DNA from: Halobacteriales archaeon YIM A00010
Lineage (GTDB): Archaea > Halobacteriota > Halobacteria > Halobacteriales > Haloarculaceae
Length of the DNA: 64,000 nt
Assembly (NCBI GenBank): GCA_025041175.1
Contig: JAKCFJ010000001.1
Location: 1,488,001 to 1,552,000 of the forward strand
Reading direction: 5' to 3'
Shown here: in pieces, positions 1 through 8,212 of the stretch
How the letters are laid out: each line of letters opens with the position of its first letter
How positions within the stretch are numbered: the first letter of the stretch is position 1
Made by a program: the position numbers and the translations under genes
Notes under the pieces: generated by a model
What the model was told of the DNA's origin: nothing
Database searches by the model: none
Seen by the model: the letters and a program-made list of their open reading frames with translations, nothing else

Positions 1-599
1 GGCGTGTCGGCCAGTCTCGCGCCGGCGTACAGCGCGGCGGTTGCAACCCCCTCGATCGATCGGCCCTGGAGATGCCCACCGGAGAGCGCGCGCCGGTAGA
101 TGACGCTCGCGGTTTCACGAACGGTATCGGGCAATCCGAGCGCCGACGCCATGCGTTCGATCTCACCCAGCGCCTGCTTGAGGTTGCGCTCCTGTGCGTC
201 ACCCGCCTGCACGCGCGAGTTCCACGTGCGAAGCCGCTGTACCTTCTGGCGCTGTCGGGACGACAAGGCGGAGCCGTAGGCGTCGGTGTCCTGCCAGTCG
301 ATGGTGGTCGACAGACCCTTGTCGTGTAGCATGTTCGTCGTCGGTGCACCGACGCGGGACTTCTCTTCGTGCTCGCTCGCGTCGAACGCACGCCACTCCG
401 GCCCACGGTCGATCTCATCGGTCTCGATGACTAATCCACACTCCCGACAGACCCGCTCGCCGTGTTCGGCGTCCTCCACGAGCGATCCGCCACACTCCGG
501 ACACACCGTTTCTTCGGTCGGCTGAGAGCGCTCGTTTTTAGAAGCCGTGGCGTCTGCTGTCGATACGTCGCTTTGCTTGTACGATGTTACGTTGTTCAC
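1..599 (-). CDS. tfb: Transcription initiation factor TFB (C-terminus off the left edge)
   Basis: Archaeal TFIIB homologue that bridges TBP-bound promoter DNA and RNA polymerase. I read it from a GTG at 599 (VNNVTSYKQSD), because no ATG precedes the zinc ribbon. The ribbon is complete (CPECGGSLVED then CRECGLVIETD), followed by the B-reader/B-linker region (GPEWRAF, SRVGAPTT, DKGLSTTIDW) and the start of the first cyclin fold. The frame is still open at base 1, so most of the second cyclin repeat is missing. Haloarchaea usually carry several TFBs; which paralogue this is cannot be decided here. Identity is certain, the exact start less so. Confidence 0.95.
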   Translation of the reverse strand, partial: MNNVTSYKQSDVSTADATASKNERSQPTEETVCPECGGSLVEDAEHGERVCRECGLVIETDEIDRGPEWRAFDASEHEEKSRVGAPTTNMLHDKGLSTTIDWQDTDAYGSALSSRQRQKVQRLRTWNSRVQAGDAQERNLKQALGEIERMASALGLPDTVRETASVIYRRALSGGHLQGRSIEGVATAALYAGARLADT

Positions 600-844
600 T
601 GGATATGGTTGGAAATAACTCGTAGTGCTCGTCTGCTCGCTACTCTCCTCGTGTTCACTCGCAATGTGACACGCCACGATAATATAGATGTGTTCGGTTA
701 TTACCGAACTCACCTATTTGGAGCCTTCATTTCTCTCCAGTATTTCCTCTATCTTTGGCTGTTACGCCCGAAACGCAGCCGTACAGCCGTCAATCGATCA
801 TCCTCGATCGACAGCTATTACTTCGGTATGAACCGAGTATCCGT
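600..844. other. Divergent intergenic region between tfb and the HTH_10 gene
   Basis: A 245-bp gene-free stretch, more AT-rich than its neighbours, separating the divergent tfb and regulator genes. An AT-rich block near 679-690 (gataatatag) could be a TATA element, but its strand and target are unclear. I see no RNA gene or convincing repeat. Confidence 0.4.
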
Positions 845-1564
845 ATGCGGGAGTTCGTTATTACGCTCGAATACGATTCCGGCGTCGATCCAGTTGCGGA
901 CGTGTTCATCGATCATCCGGGATCGCTCTTGAAATCGGTCGCGTGTTCGGTTGCGAGTGACGCGATGTGGCGGCTCGATCGCATTACCGGTCCGTCGTCG
1001 GCTATCGACCGGCTCGAATACCTCCTTCTCGACACCGAACGGTGTAACGAGTGTCCGGATCGGCCGGCCTGCCAGTCCCACCGGGAGTACGAGCTGCTCT
1101 CTCGAGATGCGACGAGCTGCACGATGTACACGTACCGATCGGCCATCGATCGGTGTCGAACGCTTCCTTCCCTCGCTGCGGAGTATCTCGGCGATGGGCT
1201 GTTCTACGAAACCCAACGAAAGACCAACCAGTACGAATGGCGGATCCTGATGCGCAACGACGCGAACGTCGGGCGGCTGTACGACGCGCTCCAAGCCGAG
1301 CTTTCCGATGGGATCAGCGTTTCCCTCTCTCATCTGACGGAACCCACCCACTGGACCGACGAGGCGATCTCAGTGACGAAGCTCCCCTACGAACAGCGCG
1401 AAGCGCTCAGACTGGCGGTCGAACACGGCTACTACCAGACGCCGCGTGAAACCTCACTGAGCGAACTCGCCGAGCGGATTGACGTCCCCCAGTCGACGCT
1501 GCAGTACCGGCTCCAACGCGCCGAATCGTGGCTCGCCAGTCATTTCGTTACTGAGTGTTTGTAA
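845..1564 (+). CDS. Bacterio-opsin-activator-like HTH_10 transcriptional regulator
   Basis: Haloarchaeal regulator of the HTH_10 (Bat C-terminal) type. The C-terminal 60 residues show the family pattern: LPYEQREALRLAVEHGYYQTPR, then LSELAERIDVPQSTLQYRLQRAE, a helix-turn-helix close to the C-terminus. The N-terminal half is a Bat-like sensory region with a cysteine cluster (CNECPDRPAC, residues about 63-72). I place the start at the ATG at 845 (MREFVITLEYD), which matches usual family N-termini; an in-frame start at 755 only adds an uncharacteristic leader. It is transcribed away from tfb. Ligand and targets cannot be inferred. Confidence 0.85.
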   Translation: MREFVITLEYDSGVDPVADVFIDHPGSLLKSVACSVASDAMWRLDRITGPSSAIDRLEYLLLDTERCNECPDRPACQSHREYELLSRDATSCTMYTYRSAIDRCRTLPSLAAEYLGDGLFYETQRKTNQYEWRILMRNDANVGRLYDALQAELSDGISVSLSHLTEPTHWTDEAISVTKLPYEQREALRLAVEHGYYQTPRETSLSELAERIDVPQSTLQYRLQRAESWLASHFVTECL

Positions 1565-1583
1565 TTTAACAAATAGTCCATAA

Positions 1584-2558
1584 CTACATCCAATCGTCGA
1601 GTCCGGTTTGAGCCACGGAGTCTTCGACGCGCTCGAACCCGCGTTCGACGGTGGTGTCCGGAATCTCCCAGTCAGCGACGTACTCCCGAGCAGCGCCGAT
1701 GTCGGGCGAAAGCTCCGTGTCGATGGAGTACTCGTCGGTCACGTTGGGGTTCAAAAACAGCTCCTGGATGACATCGGCGTGTTCGACGTATTCGCCTTCA
1801 GTGTCGAGCACTCCCCAGAGGTCGCCGTGTTCGTGGATCTTCCGCACTGCCGTCTTCGGTCCGATGCCGTCGACGCCGTCGTTGAAGTCCGTCCCACAGA
1901 GGAGGGCAACGTCCACGAGCTGTTCCCACGTGAGGTCGTGTTTTTCCAGCGTCGCTTCGAAATCCATCCGCTCGGGATCGCCAGAGCTCGTCAGCTGTCG
2001 GAGCGTGAGCGGTGCGCCGAGCAACAGCGCGTCGTAGTCCTCGCTGCCGACGTAGTCCACTGCTCCGGTGCGGGCCATGTGCGCCGCTTGGGCCTCACCC
2101 TCTGCGGGGGCTTCGACGATCGGCACATCGAGGTGGGTTAGTAGCTCCCGCGTCGTCTCGTGGATCACGTCCGTGAGGCGCTGGGTGCGCGATTCGAGCC
2201 GTGAAATCACTCTCGCGTCTCCTTTCTCTCTTGCGGTTTCGAGCTGTTCCTCGTAGCGCTCGCGCTGTTCTCGGCGCTCTTCGATCTCTTCACTTTTGAG
2301 ATCAGTGACGCCGCCATCGAAGACGAACACCGGGATCAGGTCGTGTTCGAAGAACTTCGGCAGCCCCTGAACGATCCCGATGAGGTTCGCTACCTCTGTC
2401 TCGTCTTCCGTCGTGTACGCGTCCTCGCTCGTGAACCTGACAGTCGTTGTGAGATACCGGTAGAGCCAATTGTGTGCGTCCACCGCGACGACGCCGTCGA
2501 GTGAATCGAACGACACGTCCTCGATGACTGCGATCTCTCGGAGTGCGGCGTTTCCCAT
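1584..2558 (-). CDS. fen: Flap endonuclease 1 (FEN1)
   Basis: Structure-specific 5' flap nuclease for Okazaki-fragment maturation and repair. The 324-residue protein has the N-terminal XPG block ([11 protein letters not shown], 25-35; VFVFDGG, 77-83) and the internal XPG block ([14 protein letters not shown], 149-162; [12 protein letters not shown], 171-182; [17 protein letters not shown], 221-237), which supply the acidic metal-binding residues and the helix-hairpin-helix. The C-terminus QTGLDDWM is a PIP-box-like PCNA-binding tail. Length is normal for archaeal FEN1. It ends close to the convergent regulator gene and begins a short distance from the acetyltransferase gene on the same strand. 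Confidence 0.97.
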   Translation of the reverse strand: MGNAALREIAVIEDVSFDSLDGVVAVDAHNWLYRYLTTTVRFTSEDAYTTEDETEVANLIGIVQGLPKFFEHDLIPVFVFDGGVTDLKSEEIEERREQRERYEEQLETAREKGDARVISRLESRTQRLTDVIHETTRELLTHLDVPIVEAPAEGEAQAAHMARTGAVDYVGSEDYDALLLGAPLTLRQLTSSGDPERMDFEATLEKHDLTWEQLVDVALLCGTDFNDGVDGIGPKTAVRKIHEHGDLWGVLDTEGEYVEHADVIQELFLNPNVTDEYSIDTELSPDIGAAREYVADWEIPDTTVERGFERVEDSVAQTGLDDWM

Positions 2559-2607
2559 TGTTGGTTCTATCCAGCGATGGAATGTAAATGGCCCGTCGGC
2601 GGTCGTG

Positions 2608-3141
2608 TTAGTCGGGTGGGTCGGCGACCGGTGGCGGTCCTTCCTGCTCTTTCGCGTCGATGAACGCGTGTTCCTCCTCCGAGAGGTCCCGTTCCCGGAA
2701 GACGGTCAGTCCCTCCCGGTAGCGCGTCCGGTCGCTGGGGTGTTCGAGCACCAACTCGGCGATGCCGGTCCGCTCGCCGGTGAATCCGAAGCCGGCTTTC
2801 GACAGCGCGTGGTAGGCAAAGGGGTTGTTGACCGCGATCACGACCCGTTCGTAGCCACGGTCGTGCGCTCGGGCCGTGATGTACGCCGCGAGCCGCGCCC
2901 CGATGCCCTCCCCACGGCGGTCCGTCCGGGTGGTGATGTACCGGAGCCACACCGCGTCGGGGTCCGTGCGGTCCTCGTTGAACGCGACCGCCCCGAAAAT
3001 GTCGGAATCGTCGGCGTCGGAGTCGCGGACGACCGCCTTCCCGGTGTTCGACATGACGAACTTCCCGGCGTAGGCGAACTGTCGGTGATCGAGCCGGAGC
3101 GTCGGCCCCTCCGGCGGCCACCCCAACACCACGTACTCCAT
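2608..3141 (-). CDS. GNAT-family N-acetyltransferase
   Basis: Acetyl-CoA-dependent acyltransferase of unknown substrate. The acetyl-CoA-binding motif is [11 protein letters not shown] (74-84), followed by the family's C-terminal signature [19 protein letters not shown] (105-123). Start chosen at the ATG at 3141 ([12 protein letters not shown]). A decayed copy of the 5' end of this same gene lies near 4446-4590, and its similarity includes this start region. The tail [13 protein letters not shown] is poorly ordered. No operon partner is evident; it lies 49 bp upstream of fen on the same strand. Confidence 0.88.
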   Translation of the reverse strand: MEYVVLGWPPEGPTLRLDHRQFAYAGKFVMSNTGKAVVRDSDADDSDIFGAVAFNEDRTDPDAVWLRYITTRTDRRGEGIGARLAAYITARAHDRGYERVVIAVNNPFAYHALSKAGFGFTGERTGIAELVLEHPSDRTRYREGLTVFRERDLSEEEHAFIDAKEQEGPPPVADPPD

Positions 3142-3333
3142 ATCACCCGGTAGGTGGGGACGACGAATGTGTCCTCTGTTCCGGAGTGTCCTCCGCGAGG
3201 AACGCGGCGACCCGACGATGCGGGGTGATTTCGTCCGGTGCGATGGATTGCTACGGGTAGACAATAGTTGACAACTTTACTACACTGGTGTGTGAAGAAT
3301 TGCAATCGAACTATTTCCGCTATTAGGGACTTC

Positions 3334-3402
3334 CGTCGTCTTGCTGTGGGTTTGATAGCGATCCGATTGGTGATGAGCACCGTTTATGGGACGGGCGCGT
3401 TC
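3334..3402 (+). pseudogene. Fragment: copy of the 5' end of the toxin N-terminal gene
   Basis: About 70 bp closely matching the start of the gene at 4714 (bases about 4726-4794), covering the signal-anchor codons RRLAVGLIAIG and the YGTGAF region. The fragment reads like RRLAVGLIAIRLVMSTVYGTGAF and then diverges with no further homology. It is the detached head of a second copy of that gene, left by recombination. Confidence 0.75.
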
Positions 3403-3560
3403 GGGCTCTATACAGTGATCTGACGCGAACTACGAGACTCCGAATACGCTGTCGCGAATTCCGTCGGTTTGCCGAGCCGATCCAGAAACCAACTCGAACG
3501 AAACCCAAACCCGCACCGACGTATAGGAACGATTTTATTTCCAATGACCATGTGTCTGGT

Positions 3561-4172
3561 ATGCTTGCGACGGTCCGCGATGTGTTGATCGATCCGAACG
3601 GATATTTTGGGGAGAACGCCACGGAACCGCGGCTGTTACTGCCGGTCGCCGTCGTGGTGGCGTACGCCGCATTCAGCAGCGCGGCGTACCTCCCGATTCT
3701 GCTCCATTTCGATGGGAATTTAACACAAATATTTACATATGCTTTACTCGATGTTTTCTTGATGAACGGTGCCATGGCTGTCATCGGGTGGTTCCTGCTC
3801 GCCGTGACGTGCCAGACACTCTCGTACGTCTTGGACGGGAGCGGCTCGTTTCGCCGGATGTTCCCGCTCATCGGTTGGGGCTTTCTCCCCCTGATCGGCG
3901 GGCACGTGGGTATGCTCATCGCCACGACCATCGCAGTCCAGGGAGCGCCATCGATGTCAGTAGAATCCACCCAACAGATGGCTTTGGCCGCCGAGTCTCT
4001 CATGGACGGCCAAGCCGTTCAGATAGCAGTGTACGTTTCCACCGTCCTGTATCTCTGGAGCTGCTACATCTGGGTGTTCGTTCTCAAACACACGCGTGAT
4101 CTCTCTTTGAGCTTGGCCGTCGTCTCAGTCGTGATCCCGGTACTGCTTTTGAACATGTTCGGGCTCATGTGA
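3561..4172 (+). CDS. Yip1-like multi-pass membrane protein, copy A
   Basis: A 203-residue integral membrane protein with about five hydrophobic segments and the Yip1-type opening (LIDPNGYFGENATEPRLLLP). It is clearly paralogous to the protein at 7486-8097 along its whole length (shared IGWGFLPLxGGHV, TVQGAP, YVLKHARDLS-type C-terminus). Start set at the ATG at 3561 to match copy B; an ATG nine bases earlier is possible. An AT-rich TATA-like element sits about 25 bp before the start, suggesting a leaderless mRNA. The function of haloarchaeal Yip1 proteins is unknown. The two copies bracket the toxin locus. Confidence 0.78.
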   Translation: MLATVRDVLIDPNGYFGENATEPRLLLPVAVVVAYAAFSSAAYLPILLHFDGNLTQIFTYALLDVFLMNGAMAVIGWFLLAVTCQTLSYVLDGSGSFRRMFPLIGWGFLPLIGGHVGMLIATTIAVQGAPSMSVESTQQMALAAESLMDGQAVQIAVYVSTVLYLWSCYIWVFVLKHTRDLSLSLAVVSVVIPVLLLNMFGLM

Positions 4173-4315
4173 GACGAACAGGGTATGTTGGCACTGAATC
4201 GCGGCCACCCCAGAAACCAGACGTAGTCCTTGCCAATCGTTTTCCGATCGATCTCATCGTTTCAGTCACCATCAAAGAGGACGTAGAGCAAGCGATTCTA
4301 CTCCACTCGTGGGCA

Positions 4316-4445
4316 CGGACGATACCATCCCCGGTCAACGAGACGCCCTTGTACTTTTCGTGGTCGGCAAAGCCCCGGTCTTGGAGCTTACCGATCATTT
4401 CGTTGGCGCTTGCGGGACTGACGTCCAGCATGTCGACGACCCGTT
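4316..4445 (-). pseudogene. Fragment of the DtxR-like regulator gene
   Basis: About 130 bp with roughly 90 percent identity to 8461-8590, the winged-helix region of the intact regulator at 8213-8662. Read on the minus strand it encodes LDVSPASANEMIGKLQDRGF and continues through KYKGVSLTGDGIVRA, then loses homology on both sides. There is no start and no effector domain, so it is a dead copy. Confidence 0.85.
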
Positions 4446-4590
4446 GGCGTCGGAGTCACGGACGACTGGCTTCCCGGTGTAGGCGAACTGCCGGTGATCG
4501 AGCCGGAGCGTCGGTCCCCGACAACTACCCCAACACCTCATACTCCATATTGGTTGGTAGGGTGAGGAGACGAATGTGGCCTCCGCTTGG
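4446..4590 (-). pseudogene. Fragment of the GNAT acetyltransferase 5' end
   Basis: About 145 bp similar to 3017-3170, the start and upstream region of the intact acetyltransferase gene. It lacks a 22-bp block present in the intact gene between two short TTCCCGG-type repeats, and carries other small gaps. It abuts the regulator fragment, so pieces of two normally distant genes are now joined. Confidence 0.8.
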
Positions 4591-4663
4591 GGAGTGAACG
4601 GGGCGATCGGCGGCGTGTCGCTTTTACCCTTACTCTTTGTTATGTCTCGACAGATACTGGTAA

Positions 4664-4677
4664 CATTAATATAATAG
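4664..4677 (+). promoter_or_regulatory. TATA-like promoter element of the toxin locus
   Basis: The block attaatataatag lies about 40 bp before the ATG at 4714 in an otherwise G+C-rich flank. Its position and composition fit an archaeal TATA box with a short 5' leader. Confidence 0.5.
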
Positions 4678-4713
4678 TAGTGAAATGGATAGTAACAGGA
4701 CGTATTCCCTGCT

Positions 4714-5850
4714 ATGATTGACCTCCGCCGTCTTGCTGTCGGCTTGATAGCGATCGGATTAGTGGTGAGTGCCGTCTACGGGACAGGTGCGTTCGATTCG
4801 TTGACGACGTCCCGGGACGCGACCGTGCAGGTGGTGGGTGACGCGTCGGGGTATCTCGCGCTCGCGCCGGCGGACGGCCCCAACGGGGCGTATGCGAGTC
4901 AGCGTAACGGGCAGTTGCAGGTGTCGCTGGCCGGGGCGTTCGAGGATACGTCGGGTTCGGGGATGAACCCCGACGCGATAACGGGCGTTCGGGAGGTGTT
5001 CACGATCACGAACCGGGGCACCCAGCCCGTCGGGGTATGGGTGACCGACGAGAGTGAGCGGGTCACGTTCGAGGCCGGCAACGGCCCGATCGAAAAGCGG
5101 GAGTGGGCGATGACACTCCAGCCCGGAGAGAGCCGCCACATCGATCTCGTGGTGGACACCCGCGGGTATACGGGCGATGACGTCAGCTTGTTGGAGTCGG
5201 TGACGATCCACGCCGACGCCGAGGCGGCAGGGCAATCCGGCAATGACGGTGACAGTGGTCAGTCCTCCGACGGCGACACCGTTCCGGAGCCGAACCCGAA
5301 TCCGGAGCGGGAGCCGGAACCCGACGACTCGGCGGCGGATCCACCGACAACTGCCGGCCCGCCAGAGCTCTCGCCGGAGATGAAAGATCGGATGGAGGAG
5401 GTGCGTTCGGAGCAGGATGAAACGATCGATGACGCCGAAGACTCCAGCAACTCCGGTGACGACGTAGTAGGAACGATAGCGGGTATAATTGGGAGCACCG
5501 TCGGTGTGAATGAAGGAACTGTTGCAAAACACGGAGGAACGACGGTTCTGAAAAGCGGTGCCAGGGTGCTCTCAAGGGTGGCTGTGCCCCTCACGGCGGC
5601 CTACGTCTTCTTCGAGCATGGCGTCGACACGGCAGGCGGGCCGGCGACAACCCACGGATCGCTCACTATGCTCGCCCTCTATCCGGCGGACGCAACCGAT
5701 TCGGAGCTCAACGAGCCGATCCGGCTTCCATCTGGCGCAGGCGGGTATGAAGCTCCTGACGGAACTGATCGGGAGTTCGGGGGGATCAGCTCGTCCAGTT
5801 GCCCGGGATTACGCATGACAACGTTAGGGGAACCGTCGGAGAGATTCTGA
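4714..5850 (+). CDS. Membrane-anchored N-terminal half of a putative polymorphic toxin
   Basis: A 378-residue exported protein. Residues 6-27 form an uncleaved signal-anchor, followed by a beta-rich extracellular domain (about 37-170: VQVVGDASGYLAL, FTITNRGTQPVGVWV, LQPGESRHIDLVVDT) resembling the haloarchaeal DUF1102 type. A Pro/Glu/Asp/Ser linker (175-250) and a Gly/hydrophobic segment (251-300) follow. Codon third positions are strongly G/C up to about 5715, then weaken sharply, while coding-like bias moves to the +2 frame (about 5720-5772) and then to the frame of the next gene. The last 45 residues here are therefore probably out-of-frame sequence, and this gene and the next look like one frameshifted gene. 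Confidence 0.65.
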   Translation: MIDLRRLAVGLIAIGLVVSAVYGTGAFDSLTTSRDATVQVVGDASGYLALAPADGPNGAYASQRNGQLQVSLAGAFEDTSGSGMNPDAITGVREVFTITNRGTQPVGVWVTDESERVTFEAGNGPIEKREWAMTLQPGESRHIDLVVDTRGYTGDDVSLLESVTIHADAEAAGQSGNDGDSGQSSDGDTVPEPNPNPEREPEPDDSAADPPTTAGPPELSPEMKDRMEEVRSEQDETIDDAEDSSNSGDDVVGTIAGIIGSTVGVNEGTVAKHGGTTVLKSGARVLSRVAVPLTAAYVFFEHGVDTAGGPATTHGSLTMLALYPADATDSELNEPIRLPSGAGGYEAPDGTDREFGGISSSSCPGLRMTTLGEPSERF

Positions 5851-6746
5851 AAAATCCGGAGGAAGTCCGTGAGGAGGACGGATACACAGTTGTCGTCGGT
5901 GAGAATCCACAGGGAGAGGGTGAGCTCACGCTCTGGATCTACGACGGCTTCGTGATGAAAGGGACGACCGAGGAGATGGAGCAGTCCGAAGAGGCCGAGC
6001 AGGATCAGGGAGACACCGGCGAGGACGCCCAACAGCAGGAAGATGAGAGCGGCGACAGCTCGGGCCCTTCGCCGCGACGGATTCTCCCAGAGATCGCACG
6101 GCTCATTCCCGACGGGGGAGAGAGCAAGGAACACGAGGCCATGAATGAGCTCCGTCAGAAGGGAGTCCCATCAGAAACGATCGTCGACTGGAGCAATCAG
6201 GGATACGATGTCCAGGCGATGAACAAAGCACTCGATCAATACCAGAACTCCGGCGAAACATTCTCTACGGACCGTCGTACAGCTAGAGGTGAGTTCGGTG
6301 AGATCCTCGCTAAACAGGAGGTTACGAACAGATACCCACGCTCGACGGGTTATGAATACGAACAGAACGTTAAACTTGACAAGGGTGGTAGCAAAGGGGA
6401 GATAGATTGGGTCGTAATCGATAATAATACTGGGAATGTTGTGGCAACTTATCAGGTGAAAAGTGGCTCTAGTGTAGAAAGAGTCCGAGACGCACAAAAG
6501 CAGAAACAGTTGGTCAAGAATAACTTCAAGGAGGGAGAGATTAATCAGATGGTTAATACGTCTGGTCTCACAGTCGGTGATTTCACTGATGATGGGAACC
6601 TTGATGAAATCGATCGCTACACATTGGGTCCGCAAGATGGTACCTCGTCTAATAGACGGCCTGGTAATAGTTACGATGAGACATACGATCTCACTGAAGA
6701 CGAATTCGAAGCAGTATTAGATATGATCCGTGAAAATGGGATTTAG
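5799..6746 (+). CDS. Nuclease-like C-terminal half of a putative polymorphic toxin
   Basis: Reads from a TTG at 5799 that overlaps the preceding gene; no good ATG exists and the frame is open only from 5769, so it may be the frameshifted continuation of the upstream gene. An acidic linker (58-90) leads to a predicted pre-toxin segment (112-150). The C-terminal domain (163-225) has a PD-(D/E)XK-like set of residues: GEFGEIL (164-170), GEIDWVV (200-206) and YQVKSG (218-223), that is E..D..QxK on alternating strands. A short tail (SYDETYDLTEDEFEAVLDM) is duplicated downstream at 7314. Base composition becomes AT-richer after about 6300. The toxin role is inferred from architecture and neighbours. 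Confidence 0.6.
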   Translation: MPGITHDNVRGTVGEILKNPEEVREEDGYTVVVGENPQGEGELTLWIYDGFVMKGTTEEMEQSEEAEQDQGDTGEDAQQQEDESGDSSGPSPRRILPEIARLIPDGGESKEHEAMNELRQKGVPSETIVDWSNQGYDVQAMNKALDQYQNSGETFSTDRRTARGEFGEILAKQEVTNRYPRSTGYEYEQNVKLDKGGSKGEIDWVVIDNNTGNVVATYQVKSGSSVERVRDAQKQKQLVKNNFKEGEINQMVNTSGLTVGDFTDDGNLDEIDRYTLGPQDGTSSNRRPGNSYDETYDLTEDEFEAVLDMIRENGI

Positions 6747-6790
6747 TACAGTGTGGAAAGGTTCATTATCATACAAAGAAAAATAACAAT

Positions 6791-7234
6791 ATGGGTGTAG
6801 AACTGTATCTAGAACTTGACGAGGACTATTTTCTTGACAAAGAAACTGCGGATGAATATTATAGGTATAAGGTCAAAAAGGCACGAAACCATCGGCCAAG
6901 ACCTGTTGATGGGGATGCCGATGCCGATTGGTATCGAAGATTGATATCTGACGATGTGGAAAGAGAAAATGGTAGGGAACTAGCTTCTGCTCGGTTGACC
7001 TCTGGTATACGCGATATAGAGATGGCCGACCTATTCACGCGTGATACATCCGTGATCTATGGGACGGATATACAGACTTTTATCGATCGATTAAGGGATA
7101 GAAAGAAACGTGCGATACGAGAAGCAGACGACGAAAGTTGTGAACACTTCTGGGATCGATTCTTCGAGCTAGAACTAATCGTCCTCTGTGAGTTCGCGTT
7201 TGAATATGGATATGGGATCAGATTGAGCGATTGA
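6791..7234 (+). CDS. Hypothetical protein in the immunity-gene position
   Basis: A 147-residue cytosolic acidic protein without signal or membrane segments and with no family I recognise. It starts 45 bp after the nuclease-like gene (ATG after aaaataacaat) and shares its low G+C, unlike flanking genes. The C-terminal half is helical with a conserved-looking HFWDRFFELELIVLCEFAFEYG block. A small unique gene placed directly after a toxin C-terminal domain and before an orphan toxin tip is the layout of an immunity gene; that is inference from context only. Confidence 0.6.
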   Translation: MGVELYLELDEDYFLDKETADEYYRYKVKKARNHRPRPVDGDADADWYRRLISDDVERENGRELASARLTSGIRDIEMADLFTRDTSVIYGTDIQTFIDRLRDRKKRAIREADDESCEHFWDRFFELELIVLCEFAFEYGYGIRLSD

Positions 7235-7313
7235 ACAGAGTCCAATGGACTATCTTCATCTACTCGACCTTTTGTGGCTCCTTGAGAAAGTCTGGATCAA
7301 TTTGGGATGACCC

Positions 7314-7391
7314 CGTTACGATAGAAGATATGATCTAACAGACGACGAGCTTGAAGTGCTCTTAGATACAATACGACGAGAAAATATATGA
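7314..7391 (+). pseudogene. Orphan copy of the toxin C-terminal tip
   Basis: Twenty-five codons plus stop reading RYDRRYDLTDDELEVLLD then TIRRENI. They align along their full length with the last 25 residues of the nuclease-like gene (SYDETYDLTEDEFEAVLDM then IRENGI). A stop codon lies just upstream in frame, so it is not translated alone. Such detached C-terminal tips are typical of loci where toxin ends are swapped by recombination. Confidence 0.8.
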
Positions 7392-7485
7392 TTCAATCAA
7401 TCTCTTTTAATACGATCAGACATCAAAGTGACCGATATCCACAGTAAATAAGAAATATTTTACTCACAGAAACTATGTATCAGCT

Positions 7486-8097
7486 ATGCTTGCGACGATC
7501 CGGGAGGTGTTGATCGATCCGGACGGGTATTTCGCAGAGCACGCCTCGGATCCGCGGCTGGTACCGCCCGTCGCCATCGTGGCGGCGTACATCGTGCTCG
7601 GCAGCCTGGCGTATCTCCCGCTTTTTCTCCGTTTCGACACGACTCTGACGGGCATACTCACGTACGCTCTGCTCGGGGCGGTCTTGACGAACGGCGCGAC
7701 GGCTGTCATCGCGTGGCTCGTGCTCGCCTTAGGGAGTCAGGCGCTCTCGTTCGTCTTGGGCGGGAGCGGCGCGTTTCGCCGGACACTCCTCCTCATCGGC
7801 TGGGGCTTTCTTCCGTTGCTCGGAGGCCACGTCATCGTGTTCATCGCTACTGCCATCACGGTCCAGGGAGCGCCACCGATACCGATGGACGGCTCCGCAC
7901 AGGCGGCCATCGCCGCCGATTCACTCATGAGTGGGCGCGCAATTCAGCTCGCAACCTACGCCTACAGCGCCCTGTATCTCTGGTGTTGTTACGTCTTGGT
8001 GTACGTCCTCAAACACGCACGGGATCTCTCGATGCGCCGGGCCTTCGTCGCCGTCGTCATCCCGGTGCTGATCGTGAATCTTTTCGGTCTCATGTGA
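7486..8097 (+). CDS. Yip1-like multi-pass membrane protein, copy B
   Basis: Paralogue of the protein at 3561-4172, 203 residues, with the same start context (MLATIREVLIDPDGYFAEHA), about five membrane segments and the same C-terminus (VLKHARDLSMRRAF, PVLIVNLFGLM). G+C is back to the chromosomal norm. The TATA-like run aaatatttta about 26 bp before the ATG suggests a leaderless transcript. Copy B is followed by the intact DtxR-like regulator, and copy A by the regulator fragment, so a unit containing Yip1 and regulator was duplicated. Confidence 0.78.
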   Translation: MLATIREVLIDPDGYFAEHASDPRLVPPVAIVAAYIVLGSLAYLPLFLRFDTTLTGILTYALLGAVLTNGATAVIAWLVLALGSQALSFVLGGSGAFRRTLLLIGWGFLPLLGGHVIVFIATAITVQGAPPIPMDGSAQAAIAADSLMSGRAIQLATYAYSALYLWCCYVLVYVLKHARDLSMRRAFVAVVIPVLIVNLFGLM

Positions 8098-8212
8098 TCG
8101 GGCCGGAAATCCGCACCACGTCAAAGTCGTGGACTGAGAGCTGTGCGATGCAGTGATGCAGGAAATCGTCGGAAAGATGGATAGCTCCGAGCCGTTGTAG
8201 TGTCAAACGCGC

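Noticed and set aside
3323-4003. Long minus-strand open frame opposite the first Yip1 gene
   Set aside because: It is a shadow of the membrane protein gene; its translation is low-complexity Ser/Arg-rich and the plus-strand frame has a full-length paralogue.
4173-4713. Insertion sequence as the cause of the pseudogene patch
   Set aside because: I found no transposase frame, terminal inverted repeats or target duplication; the fragments derive from neighbouring genes, so local recombination is simpler.
6171-6635. Minus-strand frame opposite the nuclease-like toxin domain
   Set aside because: Unusual amino-acid composition and no start context; the plus frame has PD-(D/E)XK-like motifs and a homologous C-terminal copy.
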